A stretch of 64,000 bases of DNA from Pseudomonas sp. B33.4 (GTDB lineage: Bacteria > Pseudomonadota > Gammaproteobacteria > Pseudomonadales > Pseudomonadaceae): assembly GCF_034555375.1 (NCBI RefSeq), contig NZ_CP140706.1:1169001-1233000 (forward strand), in the 5' to 3' direction. Of the stretch, positions 27,963-37,169 are shown piece by piece. The position numbers were made by a program, and so were the translations under genes. The notes under the pieces were generated by a model. It made no database searches. It worked only from the letters and a program-made list of their open reading frames with translations, and had not been told where the DNA came from. The first letter of the stretch is position 1. Each line of letters begins with the position of its first letter.

Positions 27963-28370
27963 ATGCGCTCGCTTAAAGTCCTGATACTTGAACCCAATCC
28001 GTTCCAGCTGATGGCATTGCATCAAATGCTCAATGCCATTGGCATCTATGACGTGCTGACGGCGCCGTCGCTGGCTTCTGCGCTGTCTTCGCTGGGCCAT
28101 CGCGGCGCGGTTGACATCGCCATTTGCGATCCCCAACTCAAGGGCGGCGATGGTCTGGCGCTGATTCATCATCTGGCGGTTGAGCATGAGGCACGTGCGC
28201 TGATCCTGCTGGGGACGGTCGCGCCGAGCCTGCTTAACGACCTCGAACCCTTGCTGTGCGAGCACCACCTGCGGCTGCTGGGGCGTCTGCAAACCCCTGT
28301 GTCGGCGGTGCTCATGCGTGGTTTGCTCGACAGTTACCTGATGGCTGCATCGCCAGCGCTCGGAATTTGA
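27963..28370 (+). CDS. Stand-alone response-regulator receiver domain, partly degenerate
   Basis: A 135-residue single receiver domain with no output domain. The phosphoacceptor is probably Asp56 (VDIAICDPQLKGGDGLALI). The acidic pair normally found after the first strand is replaced (VLILEPNPFQLMAL has Glu10-Pro11), and the conserved Lys of the last strand seems to be Arg (LLGRLQTP). It lies 116 bases after the kinase-less sensor and in the place where such kinases usually have their partner. It may be the surviving receiver of a decayed hybrid system, or a phosphate sink or connector. Confidence 0.72.
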   Translation: MRSLKVLILEPNPFQLMALHQMLNAIGIYDVLTAPSLASALSSLGHRGAVDIAICDPQLKGGDGLALIHHLAVEHEARALILLGTVAPSLLNDLEPLLCEHHLRLLGRLQTPVSAVLMRGLLDSYLMAASPALGI

Positions 28371-28537
28371 CGAGGGCAGTTACTTTACTGTCATCTTCGC
28401 CGTGCATGCTCTGACAGACCGGTGACACTCCAGGGTGGGGGGCAATCGGTATGCAGAACTTTCTTCTCGGGCCGGTGGTCATTTATTGTGAACACGCCCC
28501 AGGCACACAGTTTTCGGACTATTGAGTGGAGATCGAG

Positions 28538-28819
28538 ATGGAAAGTATCAGTCTATTGCTCGGTGAGGCTCTGAGCCCGTATCAGGTTTCGTTGTCTCCG
28601 TGCGGTTCCCATGGCGAATGCCTGGTGACCTTGAAGAACAGCCATGGCGCCATTGTCGTGGAACGCGAATTCAATCAGGCACAATTGGCCGACAAGCGTC
28701 AGTTGACCGATGTCGTTGACGGCCTGCACCGCGATGTCCTGATCGCCGAAGGACGGCTGGAGCCCTGTGTGATCGCGGCTTTGCGCAATGCAGCCCTGGA
28801 CAAACGTCCGGCGCTGTAA
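28538..28819 (+). CDS. DUF3509 domain protein
   Basis: A 93-residue protein that I recognise as the Pseudomonas-specific DUF3509 family (LLGEALSPYQVSLSPCGSHGECLVTL...GAIVVEREFNQAQLADKRQLTDVVDGLHRDVLIAEGRL). Its function is unknown. The ATG at 28538 has GGAG eight bases upstream; a GTG at 28526 is an alternative. The candidate small RNA at 28840-28983 follows it directly. Confidence 0.85.
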   Translation: MESISLLLGEALSPYQVSLSPCGSHGECLVTLKNSHGAIVVEREFNQAQLADKRQLTDVVDGLHRDVLIAEGRLEPCVIAALRNAALDKRPAL

Positions 28820-28839
28820 AGATGAAATATTTTTTGTGG

Positions 28840-28867
28840 GAACCTTCCTGCATCCCTGTCAGTCAGA
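28840..28867 (+). promoter_or_regulatory. AlgU (sigma-E type) promoter-like sequence
   Basis: GGAACCTT at 28839-28846 and TCAGA at 28863-28867 with 17 bases between GAACCT and TCAGA. This is close to the envelope-stress consensus GAACTT-N16/17-TCTGA. It would start transcription near 28873-28875. Confidence 0.5.
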
Positions 28868-28872
28868 CCCCG

Positions 28873-28983
28873 TAACAGCAGGATCAAGCATTGTGCTCCG
28901 GTGCTTGTCGCTTGCTGCTACGGGTCTTTATGTAGACCACGTTTAACCCCGAGTCGTCTCCCCACTTCTCGGGGTTTCTTTTG
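28873..28983 (+). ncRNA. Candidate small regulatory RNA of about 110 nt
   Basis: Non-coding stretch between DUF3509 and the convergent TIGR02285 gene with several nested hairpins. A stem GTAACAGCA/TGCTGCTAC (one mismatch; 28872-28880 with 28913-28921) encloses CAAGCA...TGCTTG. Next comes GGTCT-TTATGT-AGACC, and last a terminator AACCCCGAG...CTCGGGGTT with TCTTTT. The terminator loop is C-rich (TCTCCCC), a usual feature of trans-acting RNAs that pair with ribosome sites. The expected transcription start from the AlgU-like promoter falls at the base of the first stem. It could instead be the 3' UTR of the DUF3509 message. Confidence 0.5.
28945..28983 (+). terminator. Rho-independent terminator (end of DUF3509/sRNA unit)
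   Basis: AACCCCGAG (28945-28953) pairs with CTCGGGGTT (28968-28976), followed by TCTTTTG. Confidence 0.85.
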
Positions 28984-28995
28984 TCTGCGATTTGC

Positions 28996-29901
28996 CTACT
29001 GCGCGGCCTGATGTTCGAAGAATGTGCGGGCCTGTTCCAGATAATCCGCTTGTCGCTCGGGGTCCAGCCATGCGGCGTAGAGCTGATTGAGATGCTCGTG
29101 GGGCAGGGTGCGCAGCAGTTGGTTGATCTCGCTGATGGCCTGACGTCCCTGGGTGGTGTCGGAACACGCCACGTAGCCTGAGAGATATTTTCCGGTGCCG
29201 CGAATCGGATAAAACTCCAGTTCATCCTCGGCGATCTGCGCCTGCCTGGCCTGATAGCGGATTTCCGGCCAGTAACCCAGCACCACCTGCAGCCGGCCCA
29301 GACGCTGCATCGACAACAGATTGGTCAGTGCATCGTTACCGTAATGGGGCGTCAGTGCGCCGCTGGGTGCCTGATGCAGAATGTTGTCGATAAATTCGCC
29401 ATAACTGCGCTCAGCGACCACGCCGACTTTTCTGTCGGTGGCGGTCAACAATGCCGACAGGTCGACTTCGCCGTCCACCAGATAAGGTTCAAGGACCGAG
29501 CGATCTTGCTGGCGCACTACCAGACCGTTGCTCACGGCGCGGATCGCCGGAATCGAATACGCGACCCACTGCGCGCGTTCCTTGTTCCACAGCAGTGCGG
29601 GGTCACAGGCAAACGGGTTTTCATGGAGCATTTGCAGACCACGGGCGCGATTGACCCGCATCAGCGTGTGTTCGTATTGCGGCATCCCGGCGATCAGCAA
29701 CGGCATCAATTGGTCAATCACCCCCTGACCCTTTTTCGGACCTTCGAAAATGGTCAGTGGCGGCAAATCGCGCAGCAGCCAGATCAACGTGGGTTTGGCC
29801 TGCACTCCCGTCGACAGAGCGAGCAGGAACAACAGGCCGAACAGCCGCCACGTCCACCAATGATGGGCGCGGTTGGCGTGCGATGGCGGCCGGCGCTTCA
29901 G
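28996..29901 (-). CDS. TIGR02285-type periplasmic solute-binding-like protein, probable CTG start
   Basis: About 301 residues. A signal peptide (MKRRPPSHANRAHH...LLFLLALSTGVQA, reading the first codon as Met) precedes a domain related to type-3 solute-binding proteins (LRDLPPLTIF, GYWPEIRYQARQ, CSDTTQGRQAISEINQLL), matching the TIGR02285 family of unknown function. There is no ATG, GTG or TTG that leaves a full signal peptide. A CTG at 29901, seven to nine bases after GGAG, gives the ideal Met-Lys-Arg-Arg start. The CTG lies one base after the stop of the upstream CoA-transferase, so translation may be coupled. The open frame further upstream overlaps that gene and is a shadow. Confidence 0.75.
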   Translation of the reverse strand: MKRRPPSHANRAHHWWTWRLFGLLFLLALSTGVQAKPTLIWLLRDLPPLTIFEGPKKGQGVIDQLMPLLIAGMPQYEHTLMRVNRARGLQMLHENPFACDPALLWNKERAQWVAYSIPAIRAVSNGLVVRQQDRSVLEPYLVDGEVDLSALLTATDRKVGVVAERSYGEFIDNILHQAPSGALTPHYGNDALTNLLSMQRLGRLQVVLGYWPEIRYQARQAQIAEDELEFYPIRGTGKYLSGYVACSDTTQGRQAISEINQLLRTLPHEHLNQLYAAWLDPERQADYLEQARTFFEHQAAQ

Positions 29902-29902
29902 C

Positions 29903-31102
29903 TTAAATGGCTCCGTCTTCGCGCAGCTTGGCGATCTGTTGCTCGTCGTAGCCAAGGTCGTGAAGTACCTGCGCATTGTGTTCACCCAGTTGCGGTCCGA
30001 CCCATTCTGAACTGCCCGGTGTCTCAGAGAGTTTCGGCACGATGCCCGGCATCTTGAAATCTTTGCCATCGGGCAGTTTGGCCTGCAGGAACATTTCCCG
30101 GGCCAGGTACTGCGGATCGTTGAACATGTCCTCGGCGCTGAAGATCCGGCTGGCTGGCACATCGGCTTGATTGAGCAGGTCGAGTACGGCTTGCAGCGGC
30201 AGCGAGTTGACCCAGCGATCGATGACCCCATACAACTCGTCGCGGCGACTGTCGCGCCCGTCATTGCTGGCCAGTACTGGATCGTTGGCCAGGTCTTCGC
30301 GGCCGATGATCAGCATGAAGCGCTTGAAGATCGCATCGCCGTTGGCGCCGATCTGCACGTGCTTGCCGTCGGCACTGGTGTGGATAGAGGAGGGCGTGAT
30401 GCCGGGCATGATGTTGCCGGTGCGCTCGCGGATAAAACCGAACACATCGAATTCCGGCACCATGCTTTCCATCATCGCGAAAATGGCTTCGTACAACGCC
30501 ACATCGACAACCTGGCCTGTACCGCCGTTGACTTCGCGATGACGCAGCGCCATCAGCGCACCAATCACGCCCCACAGCGCGGCAATCGAATCGCCGATGG
30601 AAATGCCGGTGCGCACCGGCGGCCGGTCTTCGAAACCGGTGATGTAGCGCAGACCGCCCATGGACTCGCCGACCGCGCCGAAGCCCGGTTGATCTTTCAT
30701 CGGCCCGGTCTGACCGAAACCGGACAGGCGCACCATCACCAGTTTCGGGTTCAGTGCGTGGAGGGTTTCCCAACTCAGGCCGAGTTTTTCCAGGACGCCG
30801 GGACGGAAGTTCTCAATGAGGATGTCGGCTTCGCTGAGCAGTTGTTTGAGGATCGCCAAACCGTCGGGGTGTTTGAGGTTCAGCGTCAGTGACTTCTTGT
30901 TGCGCGCCTGAACGAACCACCACAAGGACGTGCCTTCGTACAATTTGCGCCATTTGCGCAGCGGATCACCGCCGTCCGGTGACTCGATCTTGATCACTTC
31001 GGCGCCGAACTCGCCGCAGATGCGCGAGGCAAACGGCCCGGCAATCAATGTACCCAATTCAATGACTTTCAGACCCGAGAGCGGTTTGCTGGTGAACGGC
31101 AT
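29903..31102 (-). CDS. CaiB/BaiF family CoA-transferase
   Basis: A 399-residue class III CoA-transferase. N-terminal LSGLKVIELGTLIAGPFASRICGEFGAEVIKIESPDGGDPLR, SLTLNLKHPDG, ENFRPGVLEKLGL and the probable nucleophile Asp in GISIGDSIAALWG mark the family, which moves CoA between organic acids (formyl-, succinyl-, carnitinyl-CoA and others). No linked acyl-CoA enzyme identifies the substrate. It is divergent from yaeQ and followed directly by the TIGR02285-type gene. Confidence 0.92.
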   Translation of the reverse strand: MPFTSKPLSGLKVIELGTLIAGPFASRICGEFGAEVIKIESPDGGDPLRKWRKLYEGTSLWWFVQARNKKSLTLNLKHPDGLAILKQLLSEADILIENFRPGVLEKLGLSWETLHALNPKLVMVRLSGFGQTGPMKDQPGFGAVGESMGGLRYITGFEDRPPVRTGISIGDSIAALWGVIGALMALRHREVNGGTGQVVDVALYEAIFAMMESMVPEFDVFGFIRERTGNIMPGITPSSIHTSADGKHVQIGANGDAIFKRFMLIIGREDLANDPVLASNDGRDSRRDELYGVIDRWVNSLPLQAVLDLLNQADVPASRIFSAEDMFNDPQYLAREMFLQAKLPDGKDFKMPGIVPKLSETPGSSEWVGPQLGEHNAQVLHDLGYDEQQIAKLREDGAI

Positions 31103-31248
31103 GCGAAATCCTGTAGGACAAGGCTGAGCGGATACAGCGTTTTAACATAGCCGGCTGTCAGACGCCGCAGGTTGATCGCCATCAATTCGATGATTGCCTA
31201 CCGCATCGGTTAGACTTGCCGACTTTCCTCGTATCAAGAAGCCCGTTC

Positions 31249-31791
31249 ATGGCCCAGCCGTCCACTACCTACAAGTTTGAACTGAACCTCACCGACCTCG
31301 ACCGCAGCGTCTACGAGAGCGTCAAGCAGACCATCGCCCGTCACCCTTCGGAAACCGAAGAGCGTATGACCGTGCGCCTGCTGGCCTACGCGCTCTGGTA
31401 CAACGAGCAGTTGTCGTTTGGCCGTGGTCTGTCAGACGTGGACGAACCTGCGCTGTGGGAAAAGAGCCTGGATGACCGCGTTCTGCACTGGATCGAAGTC
31501 GGCCAGCCAGACGCCGATCGCCTGACCTGGTGCTCGCGTCGCACCGAGCGCACCAGCCTGCTGGCCTACGGCAGCCTGCGCGTCTGGGAAACCAAAGTGA
31601 TCCCGGCGATCAAGAATCTGAAAAACGTCAACATCGCCGCCGTCCCGCAGGAAGTGCTGGAGACTTTGGCCAAAGACATGCCCCGCGTCATCAAGTGGGA
31701 CGTGATGATCAGCGAAGGGACGATCTTCGTCACCGACGACCGTGGTCAGCACGAAGTCCAGTTGCAGTGGCTGCAAGGTGAGCGCGGCTGA
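31249..31791 (+). CDS. yaeQ: YaeQ family protein
   Basis: A 180-residue YaeQ protein: STTYKFELNLTDLDRSVYE, HPSETEERMTVRLLAYALWYN, IEVGQPDADRL and ENVNI-like KNVNIAAVP. The fold is related to PD-(D/E)XK nucleases, yet no nuclease role is established. The ATG at 31249 gives the normal N-terminus. Followed by recJ 55 bases later. Confidence 0.92.
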   Translation: MAQPSTTYKFELNLTDLDRSVYESVKQTIARHPSETEERMTVRLLAYALWYNEQLSFGRGLSDVDEPALWEKSLDDRVLHWIEVGQPDADRLTWCSRRTERTSLLAYGSLRVWETKVIPAIKNLKNVNIAAVPQEVLETLAKDMPRVIKWDVMISEGTIFVTDDRGQHEVQLQWLQGERG

Positions 31792-31846
31792 CTCCGCGCC
31801 TTCAACTGATTAATCCCACGTATTAAAGAGAAGTCTCCGTCACCCC

Positions 31847-33556
31847 ATGCGTATCGAACCTCGTCAACTGCCCGAAACTCTTCCTTTTCTCGGTGATATC
31901 CCGCCGCTGCTGACCCGCTTGTATGCGGCGCGGGGCGTGCAGTCCGAGGCGGAGCTGGACAAGAGTCTGGCGCGGTTGATCCCGTTTCAGCAGCTCAAGG
32001 GCATCGACGCGGCGGTGGACTTGCTGGTGACGGCGCTGGAGCAACGCCAGCGCATCCTTATCGTTGGCGACTTCGATGCGGACGGCGCCACGGCCAGCAC
32101 GGTCGGCATGCTTGGTTTGCGCTTGCTCGGTGCCGCGCATGTCGATTATCTGGTGCCGAACCGCTTTGAGTATGGCTATGGCCTGACCCCGGAAATCGTC
32201 GAAGTCGCTTTGACTCGGGAGCCGCATTTGCTGGTGACCGTCGACAACGGCATCTCCAGCGTCGAAGGTGTGGCGGCGGCGAAAAAGGCCGGGCTCAAAG
32301 TGCTGATCACCGACCACCATTTGCCCGGCGAAGAGCTGCCGCAGGCGGATGCGCTGGTCAACCCGAACCAGCCTGGCTGCGAATTCCCGAGCAAGGCGCT
32401 GGCCGGCGTCGGGGTGATTTTCTATGTGTTGATGGCGTTGCGCGCGCGTTTGCGCAGTCTCGGCTGGTACGAGAACAAGCCGCAGCCGAACATCGGTGAA
32501 CTGCTCGATCTGGTGGCGCTGGGCAGCGTCGCCGACGTGGTGCCACTGGACGCCAACAACCGGATTCTGGTGCACCAAGGTCTTGAACGTATTCGCGCCG
32601 GTCGCGCACGGCCGGGGATCAAAGCGATTCTTGAAGTGGCAAAGCGCGACGCCACTCGCATCACCTCCACGGATCTCGGTTTTATCGTCGGCCCGCGCCT
32701 GAACGCTGCCGGGCGTCTGGATGATATGAGCCTGGGCATCGAATGCCTGCTCACCGCCGACGCCAACCTGGCCCGGGAAATGGCCGCGCAACTGGACGGC
32801 ATGAACCAGGATCGCAAATCCATCGAGCAGGGCATGCAGCGTGAAGCGCTGGCGCAGCTCAAGGACTTGCCGGTGGAGTCGATGCCGTTTGGTCTGTGCC
32901 TGTTCGATCCGGAATGGCACCAGGGCGTGATCGGCATTCTCGCGTCGCGGATGAAAGAGCGTTACTTCCGTCCGACCATTGCCTTCGCCGATGCCGGTGA
33001 TGGCTTGCTCAAGGGCTCGGGCCGCTCTGTTCAGGGCTTCCATATCCGTGATGCCCTGAGTGTGGTCGCGGCGCAGCATCCGACCCTGATCGCCAAGTAC
33101 GGTGGTCACGCGATGGCCGCCGGCCTGACCTTGCCGCAGGAGAATTTTCCGCTGTTCGCCGAGGCATTTGACGCTGAGGTGCGTAGGCAACTTCGCGAGG
33201 AAGACCTGACCGGACGCATGCTCTCTGACGGCACGCTGGCGGTCGAAGAATTCCACCTCGAACTGGCCCGCGCCCTGCGCCATGCCGGGCCTTGGGGGCA
33301 GCACTTCCCGGAGCCGCTGTTCCATGGCGTGTTTCAGTTGGTTGAGCAGCGCGTAGTCGGTGAACGGCACCTGAAAGTAGTGCTGAAAAGCGAGTGCGGT
33401 GCGGTGAAGCTGGACGGTATTGCCTTTGGTATTGACCGGGATGTCTGGCCGAACCCGACGATCAAGTGGGTTGAACTGGCTTACAAGCTCGACGTTAACG
33501 AGTTTCGGGGTAATGAGACCGTGCAATTGATGATTGCCCATATCGAACCGCGCTGA
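31847..33556 (+). CDS. recJ: Single-stranded-DNA-specific exonuclease RecJ
   Basis: RecJ (569 residues) degrades 5' single strands in recombination and mismatch repair. The DHH-domain metal motifs are present: GDFDADGATA (about 75-84), VDNGISS, ITDHHLPGEELP (the DHH) and LVALGSVADVVPL-type VALGSVADVVPL. The DHHA1 domain (GLCLFDPEWHQGVIGILASRMKERYFRP; GGHAMAAGLTL) and the C-terminal OB domain follow. Full length for the family. Confidence 0.97.
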   Translation: MRIEPRQLPETLPFLGDIPPLLTRLYAARGVQSEAELDKSLARLIPFQQLKGIDAAVDLLVTALEQRQRILIVGDFDADGATASTVGMLGLRLLGAAHVDYLVPNRFEYGYGLTPEIVEVALTREPHLLVTVDNGISSVEGVAAAKKAGLKVLITDHHLPGEELPQADALVNPNQPGCEFPSKALAGVGVIFYVLMALRARLRSLGWYENKPQPNIGELLDLVALGSVADVVPLDANNRILVHQGLERIRAGRARPGIKAILEVAKRDATRITSTDLGFIVGPRLNAAGRLDDMSLGIECLLTADANLAREMAAQLDGMNQDRKSIEQGMQREALAQLKDLPVESMPFGLCLFDPEWHQGVIGILASRMKERYFRPTIAFADAGDGLLKGSGRSVQGFHIRDALSVVAAQHPTLIAKYGGHAMAAGLTLPQENFPLFAEAFDAEVRRQLREEDLTGRMLSDGTLAVEEFHLELARALRHAGPWGQHFPEPLFHGVFQLVEQRVVGERHLKVVLKSECGAVKLDGIAFGIDRDVWPNPTIKWVELAYKLDVNEFRGNETVQLMIAHIEPR

Positions 33557-33561
33557 AGATC

Positions 33562-33649
33562 AAAAGATCGCAGCCTTCGGCAGCTCCTACATGGGAATGC
33601 GCCCTGTAGGAGCTGCCGAAGGTTCGGGCCGCGATCGGACGATCTTTTC
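33562..33649. repeat. REP pair (family A) after recJ
   Basis: GATCGCAGCCTTCGGCAG facing CTGCCGAAGG, with the second unit interrupted by an insertion (TTCGGGCCGCGATCGG) before GATCTTTTC. One arm is thus degenerate. Confidence 0.85.
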
Positions 33650-33823
33650 TTGAATTTCCCCCTATCCCCCGTTGTCGACTAGGCTCTAAGCACTGCTTGA
33701 TTGGCCTTGTGACGTCTTGTCGAATTTTTTGCCCGCGGGGGCGGGTGCTGCGCCTTTTTCCTGTCACTCGTCGACTATTCAAACAGAACCCTGGAGCCTG
33801 CCCACTGATTTGAGAGGTGCCCC

Positions 33824-34930
33824 ATGAGTCTGCTGCTTGAACCCTTCACCCTGCGCCAACTGACCCTGCCCAACCGCATCGCCGTCTCACCGATGTGCCA
33901 ATACTCCAGCGTCGACGGCCTGGCCAACGACTGGCACCTGGTGCACCTCGGCAGCCGCGCCGTGGGCGGCGCCGGACTGGTATTTACCGAAGCCACAGCG
34001 GTCACGGCCGACGGGCGGATCACCGCCGAAGACCTTGGCTTGTGGAACGACGACCAGATCGCACCGCTGCAACGCATTACCCGATTCATTACGTCCCAAG
34101 GTGCTGTTGCCGGTATTCAACTGGCCCATGCCGGGCGCAAGGCCAGCACCCATCGGCCGTGGCTCGGCAAACATGGCAGCGTCAAACCCGATGATGGCGG
34201 CTGGACCCCGGTTGGGCCGTCGCCAATTGCCTTCGACCCACAACACACGCAACCGAAACAGCTGGATGAAGGACAGATCGCCGACGTCATTCAGGCCTTT
34301 GTCGGTGCCGCCAAACGCGCGTTGAAGGCGGGTTTCAGTGTGGTTGAGGTGCACGCGGCGCATGGTTATCTGCTGCATCAGTTTCTTTCGCCGCTGAGCA
34401 ATCAGCGCCGCGATCAATACGGTGGTTCGTTTGAAAATCGTATTCGTCTGGTGCTGCAAGTGACTGAGGCGGTGAGGGCGGTCTGGCCTGAGGAGTTGCC
34501 GGTGTTTGTTCGCGTATCGGCCACAGACTGGGTAGAAGACGGTTGGAACCCGGATGAAACCGTAGAGCTGGCGCGACGCCTGCACACCCTTGGCGCGGAT
34601 CTGATCGACGTGTCGTCAGGCGGCACCGCAGCCAACGCGGAGATCCCAGTCGGGCCGGGTTATCAGACGCGTTTTGCTGAACGCGTACGCAAAGAGTCAG
34701 GCATCGCCACCGGCACTGTCGGAATGATTACCGAGCCGGCGCAGGCCGAGCACATCTTGCGCACTTGTCAGGCTGACATCATCTTCCTCGCCCGCGAGTT
34801 GCTGCGTGATCCGTACTGGCCGCTGCATGCCGATGATGATCTGGGTGGGCGCAAAGCGGTGTGGCCGGCGCAGTATCAGCGCGCGACTCATCGGGATCAG
34901 CCGATTCATGAGTCTGATTTGCGCGATTGA
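33824..34930 (+). CDS. Old yellow enzyme family NADH:flavin oxidoreductase (XenA/YqjM-like)
   Basis: A 368-residue FMN TIM-barrel reductase. NRIAVSPMCQYSS has the Cys of the XenA/YqjM class (about residue 25). HLGSRAVGGAGLVFTEATAV, QLAHAGRKAS, VEVHAAHGYLLHQFLSPLSNQRRDQYGGSFENR and the C-terminal IIFLARELLRDPYWPLHA are typical. The class reduces activated C=C bonds and some nitro or nitrate-ester xenobiotics. The native substrate is unknown. Monocistronic, with a terminator at 34948. Confidence 0.93.
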   Translation: MSLLLEPFTLRQLTLPNRIAVSPMCQYSSVDGLANDWHLVHLGSRAVGGAGLVFTEATAVTADGRITAEDLGLWNDDQIAPLQRITRFITSQGAVAGIQLAHAGRKASTHRPWLGKHGSVKPDDGGWTPVGPSPIAFDPQHTQPKQLDEGQIADVIQAFVGAAKRALKAGFSVVEVHAAHGYLLHQFLSPLSNQRRDQYGGSFENRIRLVLQVTEAVRAVWPEELPVFVRVSATDWVEDGWNPDETVELARRLHTLGADLIDVSSGGTAANAEIPVGPGYQTRFAERVRKESGIATGTVGMITEPAQAEHILRTCQADIIFLARELLRDPYWPLHADDDLGGRKAVWPAQYQRATHRDQPIHESDLRD

Positions 34931-34947
34931 GTGCGTCGCGATAAAGC

Positions 34948-34983
34948 AAAAAGCCCCGGTCAGTGATGGCCGGGGCTTTTTTT
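34948..34983 (+). terminator. Rho-independent terminator after the OYE gene
   Basis: GCCCCGG (34953-34959) pairs with CCGGGGC (34970-34976), flanked by five A and seven T. Confidence 0.95.
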
Positions 34984-35020
34984 CGTCTGGTTGTCGTTGC
35001 GCTGCCTGGTCGGACGCTAT

Positions 35021-35110
35021 CGCGAGCAGGCTCACTCCTACAAGGGGCATGTGTCGTTCACAAAATACGTGTTCGACACAGATCAACTGTAGGAGTGAGC
35101 CTGCTCGCGA
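35021..35110. repeat. REP pair (family B)
   Basis: CGCGAGCAGGCTCACTCCTAC and its inverted copy about 48 bases apart, between the convergent OYE and opgD genes. Confidence 0.88.
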
Positions 35111-35137
35111 TGAGGCCCAATCAGGCGCTACAGACCC

Positions 35138-36766
35138 TCAAGGGTATTTACGCTTATCCGGCGCCGGCGGGAAGTACTGGTACAACCACGTCTCGCTCAA
35201 CGTGCGATCGTTGGTGCGGATAAATAACCGCAGCTCCACCGGCTCAACGCTGTCACTGGTCGGGTACCAGTCAAACAGGATCCGGTAACCCTTGATGTCA
35301 TCCAGCACCAGCACGCTGAAATCCTGCACCTTGCCGTTCGAGCATGTCACCACAGGCTCAATCCCGGTGCCCTGCGGCAGTCGATCCAGACCGCCACCGG
35401 TGAAGTCCACGGCAAAACGACGCGCCCACACCGGCGGGTAATGCTCGCCCGGTGCCCAACCCTCAACAAAACCGCCCATGCCGGAACGGGTCGCCTGCAC
35501 CCGCGCCAACGGCGTGCTCACCGGCGGCAGAGCGCTCCAGTAAAGCTTGTAGCCATAGTTCAGCGAATCACCGGCAGCCACCGGTTTTTTCGGGGTCCAG
35601 AACGCGACGATGTTATCGAGCGTCTCGCCAGTCGTAGGGATTTCCAGCAGATCGATAGAGCCTTCGCCCCACGCGGTGGTCGGTTCGACCCACAGGCTCG
35701 GACGCTTGCTGTACCAGTCCACGGTGTCCTGATAGTTGGCGAATTCGTGATCGGTTTGCACCAGACCGAAACCTTTCGGATCGGTGTCGGCAAACGCGTT
35801 GAACTGTAGCGTCGCCGGGTTGTTCAGCGGCCGGCAGATCCACTCACCGTTGCCGCGCCACATGGCCAGACGATCCGAGTCGTGGATCTGCGGGTGAATG
35901 GTGTCGCACATGCGCCGTTCGTGGTTGCCGCAGCTGAACATGCTGGTCATCGGCGAGATGCCCAGTTGCTCGATGGCGGTGCGTGCATTGATGTGCGCGT
36001 CGATCTCCATCACCACGCGCTCGGCCTGGCAATCGATGTCGAAGCGGTACGCGCCGGTCGCGCTCGGCGAGTCGAGCAGGGCGTAGACCACAAAACGCGT
36101 GGCGTTCTGATCCGGGGTCTCGAACCAGAACTTGGTGAAATCAGGAAATTCTTCGCGCTTCTTGGCGTAAGTGTCGATCGCCAGACCGCGCGCGGAGAGG
36201 CCATATTGGCCAGTCGCATCGACCGCACGGAAATAACTCGCGCCGAGGAACGACACTACGTCGTGGCGATCGAGTTCCGGCGCCTTGAACAGTTTGAAGC
36301 CGGCAAAACCCAGGTCGCCTTTCAACTGTTGAGTGTCGACCGAGGTGTTCTCATAGTTGAACAGCGCCGGGCGGAAATGCACCTCACGCGCGGTACGAGT
36401 CTTCGGATCGACGCTGTACATGCGCACCGGCTGGCGGAAACCCATGCCGACGTGGAAGAACTGCACGTCGAGCTGGCCTTTGTTTTCCTTCCACAACGAA
36501 TGATTGCCGTCGTAGCGGATCGCGTTGAAATTCTGCGGCGTCATCGTCGCCAGCGTCGGCGGCAGCACCTGTTTGGTGTCCTGGTAGGCGCTGCCAGCCA
36601 GTTGCTTGGCCTGGCGCTTGAGCGCCTCGAAATCAAACGCCTGCGCCTCGCCATCAGCGGCGCCGCCACTGGCCGCCCATGCACGGGTGGCCAGCAGGCC
36701 AGTGGCCGAAAGACCGGTGTAAGCCGCAATGGCCATGGACGCTTTGAGCAAATTCCTGCGGTGCAT
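35138..36766 (-). CDS. opgD: Glucan biosynthesis protein D (periplasmic glucan modification)
   Basis: OpgD/MdoD (542 residues) shapes osmoregulated periplasmic glucans. It starts with a twin-arginine signal ([16 protein letters not shown], cleavage after about residue 31) and then the large MdoG domain ([65 protein letters not shown]). The ATG at 36766 has AGG eight bases upstream; the frame is open to 36856 without signal features. No opgGH neighbours, as is usual for opgD. Confidence 0.95.
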   Translation of the reverse strand: MHRRNLLKASMAIAAYTGLSATGLLATRAWAASGGAADGEAQAFDFEALKRQAKQLAGSAYQDTKQVLPPTLATMTPQNFNAIRYDGNHSLWKENKGQLDVQFFHVGMGFRQPVRMYSVDPKTRTAREVHFRPALFNYENTSVDTQQLKGDLGFAGFKLFKAPELDRHDVVSFLGASYFRAVDATGQYGLSARGLAIDTYAKKREEFPDFTKFWFETPDQNATRFVVYALLDSPSATGAYRFDIDCQAERVVMEIDAHINARTAIEQLGISPMTSMFSCGNHERRMCDTIHPQIHDSDRLAMWRGNGEWICRPLNNPATLQFNAFADTDPKGFGLVQTDHEFANYQDTVDWYSKRPSLWVEPTTAWGEGSIDLLEIPTTGETLDNIVAFWTPKKPVAAGDSLNYGYKLYWSALPPVSTPLARVQATRSGMGGFVEGWAPGEHYPPVWARRFAVDFTGGGLDRLPQGTGIEPVVTCSNGKVQDFSVLVLDDIKGYRILFDWYPTSDSVEPVELRLFIRTNDRTLSETWLYQYFPPAPDKRKYP

Positions 36767-37169
36767 AAATACAACCTGTCGTGTGCAATCCCGTGCCGTT
36801 CCTGGCACGTGCTGGATCAGAAATAACGGTTCGGACAAGCCTTCGGCCAAACGCAACGGACTATTAACAGATGCCCGCTAGCTTAAACGGTTCGCTCGCA
36901 ATGCAAAATTCGTTGATTCACTGCGCCAGTGTGTCAATGAAACAAGACATGTCGGTTAAAAGTCTTACGGGACTTTCTGATTTACACGGCATATCTGCTT
37001 TTCTCGACTAATTACTCTAAAAACCGCTTTTCAGCGCCGAATTAATTTCTATTCTATGGGCATGACCGGCGCGATCCATTTGGCCGGCAGGGCACACGGC
37101 GCTGCTGTAAGGGGCAGGGCGATGTGATGGTTAAGCAGTTCTTTGACGTATTCGAGAAGGACATCGTCC
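36767..37169. other. 403-base intergenic region upstream of opgD
   Basis: AT-rich in the middle (around 36890-37050). It must hold divergent promoters for opgD and the small gene at 37170. A short minus-strand frame (37049-37171) and short plus-strand frames occur, none with a ribosome site I trust. No repeat or RNA structure recognised. Confidence 0.5.

Noticed and set aside
28996..30264. 422-codon version of the TIGR02285 gene with a long N-terminal extension
   Set aside because: The extension is the out-of-frame shadow of the CoA-transferase gene; the signal peptide begins at the CTG.
31823..33541. 572-codon minus-strand frame over recJ
   Set aside because: Shadow of recJ, whose DHH motifs are intact on the plus strand.
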